64,000 bases of DNA, from positions 124,001 to 188,000 of the forward strand of contig NZ_PVWK01000140.1 in NCBI RefSeq assembly GCF_003003795.1, written 5' to 3'. The DNA comes from Stenomitos frigidus ULC18 (lineage in GTDB: Bacteria > Cyanobacteriota > Cyanobacteriia > Leptolyngbyales > Leptolyngbyaceae). The position numbers and the translations under genes are program-made. The notes beneath the pieces were generated by a model. The model was not told where the DNA came from, searched no databases, and was given only the letters and a program-made list of their open reading frames with translations. Positions 9,227 to 16,656 of the stretch are shown here, piece after piece. How positions within the stretch are numbered: the first letter of the stretch is position 1; each line of letters opens with the position of its first letter.

Positions 9227-10069
9227 TCAAGCAGGCGGATGTTCTAGCGCGATCGTGCCCAACACTCCGGTGCGAAAATCATTCAACAACTGACGTGCGG
9301 TTCGCTCAACATCACCCTGATGACGATGGACTGCGAGTTCATGCAGGTAGCTCTCGCCTGTGAGCGGCTGCGCATCAAGGCCATAACGCGATTTTAGCGA
9401 CGACTCGACCGCCATTTGCTTGAGCAAATCCACCAACGCAGCGGCCACTCGTTGATTGTCGTAGGCGGCTTCGCCAATGTCGTCACAAATTGCCAGCTTG
9501 AGTGCAGCATCCTGGTCCGTCAGTCGTGAGGGCAGAACACCAGGCGCATCTAGCAGTTCGATTTGATCAGAAATTCTCACCCAGCGTAATTGTTTGGTGA
9601 TCCCTGCACGGCGAGCACTATCGACTACCCGCCGATTGAGCAAGCGGTTGATTAACGCGGATTTGCCAACGTTTGGAAACCCAATGACAACTGCCCGCAC
9701 GGGGCGGGGCAACATACCGCGATCGCGCCGCCGCTGATTCATCTGCTCTCCCGCTGCTTGTGCCGCATGAAGTACGGTTTCAATGCCTTTCCCATGTTGA
9801 GCATCGGTAAAATACGGCTCCTCACCCTGCGATCGAAACCACTCGATCCACTGTTGCCGTGCCTGCGCCGGTATCATATCGATGCGGTTCATTACCAACA
9901 CGCGCCCTTTGGTGCCCAACCACTGCTGCACCTGGGGATGCTCCGTTGAAAGTGGAATCCGCGCATCCCGCACTTCCAGCACGACATCGACACGCTTCAG
10001 CTGCTCCATCAGCGCTCTTTCTGCTTTGGCAATGTGACCGGGATACCACTGAATTGGAGGAGTCGTCAT
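9227..10069 (-). CDS. ylqF: Ribosome biogenesis GTPase YlqF/RbgA
   Basis: A 280-residue circularly permuted GTPase. The G4 motif comes first (VMNRIDM, about residue 59), G1 is GFPNVGKSALIN near residue 130 and G3 is DAPGVL near residue 174, the order expected for the YlqF/YawG family. The N-terminus WYPGHIAKAERAL is characteristic. In Bacillus the protein takes part in late assembly of the 50S subunit; that role is taken from the family. Length is normal. The gene is convergent with the Wza-like gene and separated from it by a perfect hairpin. Confidence 0.92.
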   Translation of the reverse strand: MTTPPIQWYPGHIAKAERALMEQLKRVDVVLEVRDARIPLSTEHPQVQQWLGTKGRVLVMNRIDMIPAQARQQWIEWFRSQGEEPYFTDAQHGKGIETVLHAAQAAGEQMNQRRRDRGMLPRPVRAVVIGFPNVGKSALINRLLNRRVVDSARRAGITKQLRWVRISDQIELLDAPGVLPSRLTDQDAALKLAICDDIGEAAYDNQRVAAALVDLLKQMAVESSLKSRYGLDAQPLTGESYLHELAVHRHQGDVERTARQLLNDFRTGVLGTIALEHPPA

Positions 10070-10204
10070 GAGAAGTACAGCACAAACGTTGATGAAGGAA
10101 TTACATTCGCTCTAGCGATCGTAGCTGACTGAGAAGGTTTTCTTTAGCCAAAACTTCCTTGCCTGACATTCGATCGAATCTGTAAGAGACGATCAGTGAT
10201 TAGA

Positions 10205-10351
10205 AATGGAAACGGCGTTGTTGCATGAATAATCCCTTCTAGATAAGGGTTTCAGCCGTTTAAGAAGTCGAAATTTAGATTTTTATCGGTTTTCAATCGC
10301 TGAAACCCTTGATGTTACTGGATCTATTCATGCAATAACGCCAATGGAAAC
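10205..10351. mobile_element. MITE with IS5/IS903-like ends and 9 bp target duplication
   Basis: A 129 bp element (10214-10342) is bounded by 18 bp inverted ends, GGCGTTGTTGCATGAATA on the left and the complement with one mismatch on the right (10325-10342). Directly outside lie perfect 9 bp direct repeats AATGGAAAC (10205-10213 and 10343-10351), the mark of transposition. A second, inner inverted pair is AAGGGTTTCAGC at 10245-10256 and its exact complement at 10299-10310. There is no coding capacity, so it would need a transposase in trans. The GGC-TTGTTG-A-AATA pattern and 9 bp duplication recall the IS903 group of the IS5 family; that assignment is an inference. The rest of the 10070-10521 gap holds nothing recognisable beyond the promoter space of the next gene. 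Confidence 0.8.
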
Positions 10352-10521
10352 TGTAATCACCTGATCGTGCTGGGATGAAAGCATGATCAATCGTGACTGC
10401 CCCCTTCCTGAGCCTGCCTTAGTCTACTGTGGACATCCTTACTGCTCAGTATTATTGTGATGGATAAATATTGCTTTACCGAAGCAGACTAAAACGTGAT
10501 CAAACTTTTGAGGGTGAGTGA

Positions 10522-11166
10522 GTGGTACATAAAATAAACGATTGCAGGCTTCCAGTGAGCCTTTTGGCAGGGATGACGATCGCGACGATCGGCTTGGAAT
10601 TACCTGTCCTTGCGGCTCCTCAGCCTGCTCCAGTGTTGGTATCTCAAGTGGCTTGTAGGGTCAGTAATAGGATTAGTATGATTGCCGTTTATACAACGGC
10701 GAACCCTCAAAATCCAGAGGTGCTAGGTCGCAATCTCAGGGGTGGTACTCTGATTGGCTTGGCAGAAACGTTGACGGTGCGCCCGCCAGAACGTATTCAA
10801 ATCACCGACCCGATCAATGGCTTTGTCGCTTATACAGGACTGGATTGTGGTAGAAGTTCATCTAATCCGTCAACCAAAACAACTGCCTGTCGCAAAGTCA
10901 GAAGCGATATTGTCAATGCAAATGTTTTTCGAGCACCAAACTGGAACTCGTCACCGATCGCACCGATCGATGTGACTCGACCCGTTTTTGTGACTCAAAC
11001 TGCAGGACGTACGACTTCTTTTACAGATGTAAACGGTGAAGTGTGGGTAGAAATTGATTTACAACTCACCTTTAGCAGAAACTTTGGTCTCTCACCCAGC
11101 GTGGGCTGGCTTCCTGCCACTGATCCGAACAGTCAGCTCAGTACGTTAGTCAATGGGTGTGGTTAA
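10522..11166 (+). CDS. Secreted protein of unknown function
   Basis: A 214-residue protein started by GTG at 10522 with a purine-rich GAGGGTGAG just upstream. The N-terminus has a signal-peptide pattern, with the hydrophobic run LPVSLLAGMTIATIGLELPVLAAP and a probable cut after AAP or nearby. The mature part starts APVLVSQVACRVSNRISMIAVY, has four or five cysteines and a C-terminal portion FGLSPSVGWLPATDPNSQLS. Composition resembles SH3-like periplasmic proteins of cyanobacteria, but no family motif can be named with confidence. It stands alone between the MITE and the MtfA-like gene, both read or placed independently. Confidence 0.65.
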   Translation: MVHKINDCRLPVSLLAGMTIATIGLELPVLAAPQPAPVLVSQVACRVSNRISMIAVYTTANPQNPEVLGRNLRGGTLIGLAETLTVRPPERIQITDPINGFVAYTGLDCGRSSSNPSTKTTACRKVRSDIVNANVFRAPNWNSSPIAPIDVTRPVFVTQTAGRTTSFTDVNGEVWVEIDLQLTFSRNFGLSPSVGWLPATDPNSQLSTLVNGCG

Positions 11167-11281
11167 TTAAACCTTTGCAACTGGCTCAAACGGTTTTCTC
11201 TGCCTAAGATCAGCATAAGGGCTACAAGTTAGGTGGCAATTTTGCGGCTGACACTAGAGAAAACGTGGGTCGGGCAGGGGT

Positions 11282-12115
11282 ATGGTCAAAACGATTCTCT
11301 TTTTATGTGGACTGGCGATCGTCATCAGCTTGATTTTGGCGGCACCGTTGTTGACCCGCTGGCGACGTAAACGCATTCGCGATCGTGCCTTTCCTCATCA
11401 GTGGCAGACGACACTCGATCGCAAGATCCCTCTTTACAAGAGTCTGCCCAAACCACTGCAAGAACGACTGCGTGGATACATCCAGGTTTTTTTAACAGAA
11501 AAGACATTTACGGGTTGTGGGGGCTTGACGATCACCAATGAAATGAGGGTAACGATCGCCGCACAGGCTTGTCTACTGCTGCTCAACCAGAACGAACGGT
11601 TTTATCCAAAACTCAACGCCATTCTGGTCTATCCAGGTGCGTTTGTGGTGAACACGACGCAATCAATGGGCGGTTATGTGGTGGAAGAGAAGAACGTCGC
11701 GCGACGAGGCGAGTCCTGGGATCGGGGCATTGTAGTGCTGTCGTGGGAAGACATTCAGTACGATGCGACTCATGGGCGCGATGGTCATAATGTGGTTTTG
11801 CATGAATTCGCCCATCAGTTGGATCAAGAAGGTGGACGTGCGGATGGTGTGCCGTTTCTTACGCCTCCAGTTGATCGCGCTACCTGGGCGCAGGTCTTTA
11901 GACGAGAGTACGATCGGCTGCAACGCGACGTACAGCGTGGATTAAAGACCGTCCTTGATGCCTACGGTGCAACCGACCCAGCCGAATTTTTTGCCGTAGC
12001 GACGGAAACATTCTTTGAAAAAGCCCAATTAATGCAGCGCCATCACTCGGATTTGTATCAGGTACTGGAATGCTACTACCGTCTAGATCCTGCCAGTTGG
12101 GGCTCAAAGATATAA
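11282..12115 (+). CDS. MtfA-like zinc peptidase (M90 family)
   Basis: A 277-residue protein with an N-terminal membrane helix (ILFLCGLAIVISLILAAPLL) followed by the M90 domain. The zinc-binding motif is HEFAHQLD (HExxH) at about residue 178, followed by a glycine-containing stretch QEGGRADG, and the downstream acidic region GATDPAEFFAVATETFFEKA holds the likely third ligand. The best-known relative, E. coli MtfA, is an aminopeptidase that binds the glucose regulator Mlc; cyanobacteria lack that circuit as far as known, so only the peptidase activity is suggested here. The membrane anchor is an addition to the E. coli form. The gene ends 15 bp from the convergent Uma2 gene. Confidence 0.85.
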   Translation: MVKTILFLCGLAIVISLILAAPLLTRWRRKRIRDRAFPHQWQTTLDRKIPLYKSLPKPLQERLRGYIQVFLTEKTFTGCGGLTITNEMRVTIAAQACLLLLNQNERFYPKLNAILVYPGAFVVNTTQSMGGYVVEEKNVARRGESWDRGIVVLSWEDIQYDATHGRDGHNVVLHEFAHQLDQEGGRADGVPFLTPPVDRATWAQVFRREYDRLQRDVQRGLKTVLDAYGATDPAEFFAVATETFFEKAQLMQRHHSDLYQVLECYYRLDPASWGSKI

Positions 12116-12130
12116 AAGCATTGCTTCAGG

Positions 12131-12703
12131 TCAGGTCTGGTTTGGTCTGAAAAACACATCCTCGTAGAGCAGCGCGATTGGGCACTGAAAATCGATGCTC
12201 GTCAGTTCAACGTCATCCCCGTCCAGATAAGGTGTCAATTCCCATTTGCCCGCTTCATTCAGTCGAAAGCATTCCACACTGACCTGATCGGCATCAATCA
12301 GTACGTACTCTCGGAGCGTTTTAATTTGGCGATAGTGGGCAAATTTCCCACCTCGATCGTACGCTTCAGTAGTCGGTGAAAGCACTTCCACAATGAGGCA
12401 AGGGTGCAACAGAAACTGAATCGCAACGCGATCGTGCTCATCACAACTGACTGATAGATCAGGGTAGTGAAAGGGGCCGTTCTCTGTGACACCAACCTTG
12501 ATATCAGAATTAAACACACGACAGCCGCTGCTTCGCAGATGCGATTTCAACGCTGTTGCAAGGTTGAGCGCAATCGTCCCGTGGGGAATCGTCCCGCCAG
12601 TCATGGCAAAAACTTCACCGTTGACATATTCATAGCGAAGTTCCTGACCTTGCTCCCAGTCCAGGTACGCTTGCGGTGTCAACGTTTGGAAATTTGCGAC
12701 CAT
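12131..12703 (-). CDS. Uma2 family (DUF820) putative endonuclease
   Basis: A 190-residue member of the Uma2/DUF820 family, which has a restriction-endonuclease-like fold and is greatly expanded in cyanobacteria. Visible hallmarks are the N-terminal YLDWEQGQELRYEYVNGEV, the segment HYPDLSVSC (catalytic Asp of the PD-(D/E)XK type), and CLIVEVLSPTTEAYDRGGKFAHYR with its Glu and Lys. The cellular role of these proteins is not established. It lies 26 bp downstream of the UspA gene on the same strand and could be cotranscribed with it. Confidence 0.88.
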   Translation of the reverse strand: MVANFQTLTPQAYLDWEQGQELRYEYVNGEVFAMTGGTIPHGTIALNLATALKSHLRSSGCRVFNSDIKVGVTENGPFHYPDLSVSCDEHDRVAIQFLLHPCLIVEVLSPTTEAYDRGGKFAHYRQIKTLREYVLIDADQVSVECFRLNEAGKWELTPYLDGDDVELTSIDFQCPIALLYEDVFFRPNQT

Positions 12704-12729
12704 CGCTCTCGTCTAAGGCTCAATGACGT

Positions 12730-13134
12730 TCAAGGCACAATTAAGACGGGACACGGCGACAGGTTAATCACACGATTGGTGACGCTATCGGAGACGCCTT
12801 CGTCAGTGAGACCCAAGCCACGACAGCCCATAACAATGAGATCGGCGGAAACTTCGTCAGCCACATCACAGATGGTAAATGCGGGCTTGCCTTCGCGCTC
12901 GATCGCATCGGCTTCAATCCCCTGTTGAGCAAATAAGTTTTTCGCAGTGGTCAAGAGTTCGGCAATCGCTTCTGGTGAGGACATCGCATCAGTCGTGCCA
13001 TCTTCAGCGGGTGGTTCGACAACAGACAACAAAATCAGTCGGCTGTTGTGGATTTTAACCACGCCAGCAACGGTTTCAGCCGCTTGTTGCGATTCGCGGC
13101 TACGGTCGATCGGAAAAAGTACAGTCTTAAACAT
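12730..13134 (-). CDS. Universal stress protein UspA family
   Basis: About 134 residues when started at the ATG at 13134 (MFKTVLFPIDRS); an upstream TTG at 13149 adds five residues without support. The family features are the N-terminal beta strand followed by ID, and the C-terminal ATP-binding pattern DLIVMGCRGLGL...SVTNRVINLSPCPVLIVP, which matches G-2x-G-9x-G(S/T) only loosely: the glycines are present in the first half but the usual GS before V is replaced by DSVT. It is divergent from pgk, with 68 bp between the starts for both promoters. Confidence 0.88.
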   Translation of the reverse strand: MFKTVLFPIDRSRESQQAAETVAGVVKIHNSRLILLSVVEPPAEDGTTDAMSSPEAIAELLTTAKNLFAQQGIEADAIEREGKPAFTICDVADEVSADLIVMGCRGLGLTDEGVSDSVTNRVINLSPCPVLIVP

Positions 13135-13202
13135 GGTAATGAAGACCAAGGGTACGTACTTCTGTACAATAGGTAGAAAGACTCATTTGGGAGGTTCTTT
13201 CG

Positions 13203-14423
13203 GTGCCTAAGAAGACTCTAGCAGGTTTATTATCCTCTGATTTAGTGGGCAAGCGCGTCCTCGTGCGGGTAGATTTTAATGTTCCTTTAGATGACCAGGG
13301 CAACATCACAGACGATACGCGCATTCGCGCTGCCTTGCCGACGATTCAAGATCTCACCTCTAAAGGCGCAAAGGTCATTTTGGCGAGCCACTTCGGTCGA
13401 CCCAAAGGTGACGATTACGCGGCTCGTGTTGCCGATAAGTTTCGCCTGACTCCCGTTGCCAAGCGCTTGTCTGACCTGTTGGGTAAGCCAGTCGTGAAAA
13501 CAGACGACTGCATTGGCGACGATGTGGCTGCTAAAGTCGCTGGACTAAGCAATGGTGATGTCCTACTGCTAGAGAACGTTCGCTTCCATCCGGGTGAAGA
13601 GAAAAACGATCCCGAATTTGCGAAGCAACTGGCATCGGTGGCTGACTTGTATGTGAACGATGCGTTTGGCACCGCGCACCGTGCCCATGCTTCAACGGAA
13701 GGCGTCACGCATTACCTCAAGCCATCGGTTGCTGGCTTTTTGATTGAGAAAGAGCTGCAATTTTTGCAAGACGCGATCGAACATCCCCAACGTCCTTTGG
13801 CGGCGATCGTCGGTGGTTCCAAAGTCTCTAGCAAAATCACCGTCATCGACACCCTACTCGATAAAGTAGATAAACTGCTGATTGGCGGCGGTATGATTTT
13901 TACCTTCTACAAAGCGCGTGGGCTAAGTGTCGGCAAGTCCCTGGTAGAGGAAGACAAACTGGAACTGGCAAAAGCGCTGGAAGCCAAAGCGAAAGCGAAA
14001 GGCGTTGATCTACTCCTGCCTACGGATGTCGTGATTGCAGATAACTTCGCGCCCGATGCCAATGCTCAAACCGTTAGCGTTGAAAATATTCCCGATGGTT
14101 GGATGGGTTTGGATATTGGACCTGACTCCGTGAAAGTCTTCCAGGATGCACTTTCTACTTGCAAATCGGTGATCTGGAATGGTCCGATGGGTGTGTTTGA
14201 GTATGATAAGTTTGCGGTGGGCACAGAGGCGATCGCGCGTACCCTGGCAGACCTCACTAAAACGGGTACTACAACCATCATCGGTGGCGGTGACTCGGTC
14301 GCAGCTGTGGAGAAAGTGGGTGTTGCTGACCAGATGAGCCACATTTCAACGGGTGGCGGTGCCAGTCTGGAACTGCTGGAAGGCAAAGAATTACCTGGTA
14401 TTGCAGCGTTGGATGATGCCTAA
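13203..14423 (+). CDS. pgk: Phosphoglycerate kinase
   Basis: A 406-residue enzyme that transfers phosphate between 1,3-bisphosphoglycerate and ADP in glycolysis and, reversed, in the Calvin cycle. N-terminal motifs include [13 protein letters not shown] and [11 protein letters not shown]; the C-terminal nucleotide domain carries [10 protein letters not shown] and [14 protein letters not shown], then [17 protein letters not shown]. Length is normal. Translation starts at GTG 13203 behind GGGAGG at about 13190. It is a monocistronic unit by layout: a divergent UspA gene upstream and a hairpin immediately downstream. Confidence 0.97.
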   Translation: MPKKTLAGLLSSDLVGKRVLVRVDFNVPLDDQGNITDDTRIRAALPTIQDLTSKGAKVILASHFGRPKGDDYAARVADKFRLTPVAKRLSDLLGKPVVKTDDCIGDDVAAKVAGLSNGDVLLLENVRFHPGEEKNDPEFAKQLASVADLYVNDAFGTAHRAHASTEGVTHYLKPSVAGFLIEKELQFLQDAIEHPQRPLAAIVGGSKVSSKITVIDTLLDKVDKLLIGGGMIFTFYKARGLSVGKSLVEEDKLELAKALEAKAKAKGVDLLLPTDVVIADNFAPDANAQTVSVENIPDGWMGLDIGPDSVKVFQDALSTCKSVIWNGPMGVFEYDKFAVGTEAIARTLADLTKTGTTTIIGGGDSVAAVEKVGVADQMSHISTGGGASLELLEGKELPGIAALDDA

Positions 14424-14425
14424 AC

Positions 14426-14452
14426 CACGATCGGCTGAAAGGGGCGATCGTG
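14426..14452 (+). terminator. Probable pgk terminator
   Basis: CACGATCG (14426-14433) pairs with CGATCGTG (14445-14452) two bases after the pgk stop, and is followed by a T-containing run TCGCTTTTCGCTTTTCGC. The rest of the gap to the ferredoxin gene (14453-14815) shows no gene or repeat. Confidence 0.55.
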
Positions 14453-14815
14453 TCGCTTTTCGCTTTTCGCTGACTTACTCTCAACTAGTATCTTCTAATA
14501 GCTTTCACCCGTTGTTGCTTCTTTTGAGAAAGCATCGGACGCAGTGAAGGCTTTTTTATGGTCGAGAATACCTGCCTTACAAAGGCGATCGTGTAGAAAT
14601 CTACCTTGTAGTAGATCGCTTCCGTCGTATAGGGCTACCTCTTGATAGAGAAGTTGCCGCCTGCCTTTGGCTAACCTTTGCGGTGATGCATCACTTGTTG
14701 AAGTGAGCTTGCTTTCCCGCTCGTACGTTTGCTTTCGACTGTTTATCGGCTGGCTTGGCAAGAACGTTAAACAGCCGTTTTTCCATACAACACGTTAGTT
14801 AGAAGGTTTACTACT

Positions 14816-15118
14816 ATGGCAACGACTTACAAGATCAGGCTCAAGAACGAAGCAGAAGGCATTGACCAGACCGTAGATGTTTCGGATGATGCGTACATTC
14901 TTGAAACGGCTGAAACCGAAGGTATGGAACTGCCGTTTTCTTGCCGCCAGGGCGTATGTTCCACCTGTACTGGAAAGTTGATTGAAGGTTCGGTTGATCA
15001 ATCAGAACAATCCTATCTGGATGAAGATCAGGTTGCGGCTGGCTACGTGTTGATCTGCGTTGCACATCCTACTTCTGACTGCACAATCGAGACTCATAAA
15101 GAGGAAGAACTGGCCTAG
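14816..15118 (+). CDS. petF: Plant-type [2Fe-2S] ferredoxin
   Basis: A 100-residue soluble electron carrier. The cluster ligands are C43, C48, C51 and C81, in the C-x4-C-x2-C-x29-C spacing of plant-type ferredoxins, and the C-terminal [13 protein letters not shown] is nearly the classical PetF ending. The loop reads CRQGVCSTC where the main photosynthetic ferredoxin usually has CRAGACSTC, so this may be a secondary PetF paralogue and not the principal photosystem I acceptor. A GAAGG motif precedes the ATG. It is flanked by long gaps and probably has its own promoter. Confidence 0.92.
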   Translation: MATTYKIRLKNEAEGIDQTVDVSDDAYILETAETEGMELPFSCRQGVCSTCTGKLIEGSVDQSEQSYLDEDQVAAGYVLICVAHPTSDCTIETHKEEELA

Positions 15119-15158
15119 ACAGATTAAGCGGTAAACGGAATGCACGATCAATGATTTA

Positions 15159-15231
15159 GGACTGATGCATCTTGACCAAAACCTCCGAGGTTTAGCGACA
15201 ACATTAGTTGCGATGCTTGATGCTTGGTTAA
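15159..15231. repeat. 74 bp dispersed repeat, copy 1
   Basis: From GGACTGATGCATCTTGACC to GATGCTTGATGCTTGGTTAA. A second copy in the same orientation at 16217-16290 matches at roughly four of every five positions. The centre contains AACCTCCGAGGTTT, a palindromic core also used in the hairpin at 9183. The two copies bracket the conserved hypothetical gene and the 21 bp tandem array. Confidence 0.7.
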
Positions 15232-15268
15232 CGTGAGTCGGATCAAAGCGATCGCCCGCCTACACCGA

Positions 15269-15733
15269 CTATTCAGTCATCCCGGTCTTCTTCAGCTTGC
15301 GACCAAACCGTTGACCCATATCATCCACCAGCGCATCCAGTCCACTGCCTTCGCCGTGAGCTTTTACATGGCGATAGACTTGCAGTGCCGCTGAGTAGGC
15401 ATCACTACCAACCGCAACCAGTGTGTCGTCAAGCTCGGCTTGAAGCTGGTTCAGCGCCATTGCGATGGGATAAATCGCTTCAAAGAGAGCGACATCCCGC
15501 TGCATTTCCTCCAGGTCAAAGGAGCGGGGCAGATAGTCCGGGTGTTGCGTGGCAACTTCCATTGCTTTGTGGACAAACGCCCGACTCTTATCACCCATTT
15601 TGGGCAGCGCCCGCTTTGCTTTACCTGCCATTTCAATGATGAAAGGAAGTTTGGTACGAATCTCCGCCAGGTCTGCCAAAATTTGCTCACGGTCTTGAGG
15701 TAGTAGCGCTCCACTGATGTAGTTGGATGTCAT
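15269..15733 (-). CDS. Conserved protein of unknown function, helical
   Basis: About 154 residues from the ATG at 15733 (MTSNYISGALLPQ); in-frame starts at 15760 (ATG) and 15787 (TTG) would lengthen it. It is predicted mostly helical, with an N-terminal segment of charged and hydrophobic residues (REQILADLAEIRTKLPFIIEM), a centre rich in Met and Asp, and a C-terminal tail with basic residues (GQRFGRKLKKTGMTE). There are no membrane helices and no catalytic motif that I recognise. It resembles short proteins conserved in cyanobacteria and some other bacteria without known function. The gene lies inside the block bracketed by the two 74 bp repeats. Confidence 0.6.
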   Translation of the reverse strand: MTSNYISGALLPQDREQILADLAEIRTKLPFIIEMAGKAKRALPKMGDKSRAFVHKAMEVATQHPDYLPRSFDLEEMQRDVALFEAIYPIAMALNQLQAELDDTLVAVGSDAYSAALQVYRHVKAHGEGSGLDALVDDMGQRFGRKLKKTGMTE

Positions 15734-15790
15734 GAGAGGGATCTTCACTGAACTGACCATCTTATAGTTCCCAAAGGCTTTAGACAATCC

Positions 15791-16186
15791 TCAACGAGCC
15801 GAAACAAATTCTACCGTTTTGCGTGCTTGCACTCTACCAACGACGAAACGTTTGAGAAGTGCGACGAAACGTTGGTGGCTTGCCGAGAAATTTTCACGGG
15901 TTGTCGAGAAGATTTGTACGATCGCCGAGAAATCTTCATCGATCGTCGAGAAAATTTGGACGATCGCTAAGACATTTTGGTGGCTTGCGGCGAAACGTTC
16001 ACGGATGATTGAGTAAATTGGGAAAGTTAACCGAGAACGGTTGGTGAGCGTGAAACATTCTTTCACCCACGACCCTGAACATCTCACAGGTGTTCTCGAA
16101 AATTTGACCGATTGCCTCGTTAGGGTAGTCAAATGAAGATCAAAAATGGCGTGAGCTGAATTGCAGCATATCGCTGGCTTCTGCAT
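15791..16186 (-). CDS. Questionable heptad-repeat ORF across a 21 bp array
   Basis: A 131-codon frame from ATG 16186 (GTG at 16192 possible). Its C-terminal half reads through the 21 bp tandem array and so is made of seven-residue units with Phe at a fixed place: FAASHQN, VLAIVQI, FSTIDED, FSAIVQI, FSTTREN, FSASHQR, FVALLKR. The N-terminal half has no recognisable features. The frame ends just before the hypothetical gene at 15733. Since the array is also open on the opposite strand, with units such as AEKFSRV, VEKICTI and AEKSSSI, openness alone does not prove a gene. No clear ribosome site is seen. Confidence 0.3.
   Translation of the reverse strand: MQKPAICCNSAHAIFDLHLTTLTRQSVKFSRTPVRCSGSWVKECFTLTNRSRLTFPIYSIIRERFAASHQNVLAIVQIFSTIDEDFSAIVQIFSTTRENFSASHQRFVALLKRFVVGRVQARKTVEFVSAR
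15841..16029. repeat. 21 bp tandem repeat array, about nine units
   Basis: Eight clear units of exactly 21 bp start at 15841, 15862, 15883, 15904, 15925, 15946, 15967 and 15988, with a decayed ninth at 16009. The shared frame is CGAGAAA-TTT at the start and a GATCG or GCTTG at the end of units. Units diverge by several bases but the period never slips, so reading frame is kept on both strands. No spacer sequences differ in the CRISPR manner. Confidence 0.85.
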
Positions 16187-16216
16187 CGTCACGCAAAGCT
16201 GCCTTGAACACTAACA

Positions 16217-16290
16217 GGACTGACGCATTTTGACCAGAACCTCGGAGATTTCAGCGATAACATTGGTGACAATGCTTGATGCTTGGTTCA
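16217..16290. repeat. 74 bp dispersed repeat, copy 2
   Basis: GGACTGACGCATTTTGACC through GCTTGATGCTTGGTTCA, direct repeat of 15159-15231. After it, AAACTTCTGAGGTTT may be a further decayed palindromic core. It marks the right border of the block that holds the 21 bp array. Confidence 0.7.
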
Positions 16291-16334
16291 AACTTCTGAG
16301 GTTTGCATAAGCCCTAATTAACTAAGGATCGTGG

Positions 16335-16466
16335 ATTAAATAAAACCGTCTATTCCAACTGTAGGGGCGAAGCCTTCGGTAGCTGATCCTGATTGCATTG
16401 CAAAGCCTTTGCCCGAAGGCTTCGCCCCTACCAAATCTTATTTAATTCCCGTTCCTAAGACGGTTT
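16335..16466. repeat. Nested palindromic repeat element
   Basis: Three nested inverted pairs: ATTAAATAA (16335-16343) with TTATTTAAT (16438-16446), AAACCGTCT (16343-16351) with AGACGGTTT (16458-16466), and a 19 bp perfect stem GTAGGGGCGAAGCCTTCGG (16361-16379) with its complement at 16413-16431. The inner stem belongs to a palindrome type scattered in cyanobacterial genomes. No coding capacity. It could be a MITE-like unit; no target duplication was found. Confidence 0.65.
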
Positions 16467-16494
16467 CTCTTAAAGAATCTACCCGATTGATACT

Positions 16495-16541
16495 GTAGTG
16501 CAAGCGTCTCGCTTGCGACGCGGGCAAGATGTCCGCACTAC
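16495..16541. repeat. 47 bp palindromic repeat GTAGTGC...GCACTAC
   Basis: Outer arms GTAGTGC and GCACTAC enclose two small hairpins, GCAAGCG-TCT-CGCTTGC and GCGGGCAAGATGTCCGC. The in-frame GTG at 16498 that would extend the STAND gene upstream lies inside this repeat, so the extra N-terminal residues would be translated repeat. Confidence 0.65.
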
Positions 16542-16656
16542 GACAGGTATTTTCTTTCGTAGAAATCGCCTAAGACGATATGACTTATTCGGAACGAGCA
16601 ATCGGTCCTATGTAATCATTCATAGAAATACCCTCACTACTAATGAGTTGCACCGC

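Noticed and set aside
12467-12928. 153-codon plus-strand frame
   Set aside because: It runs antisense through the Uma2 and UspA genes, which have clear families; it is a shadow.
15841-16029. CRISPR array
   Set aside because: Units are adjacent and similar throughout at 21 bp with no conserved repeat alternating with unique spacers, and no cas genes are near.
16498-16656. N-terminal extension of the STAND-TIR gene
   Set aside because: Begins inside a dispersed repeat and has no similarity to STAND proteins; the start at 16657 is preferred.
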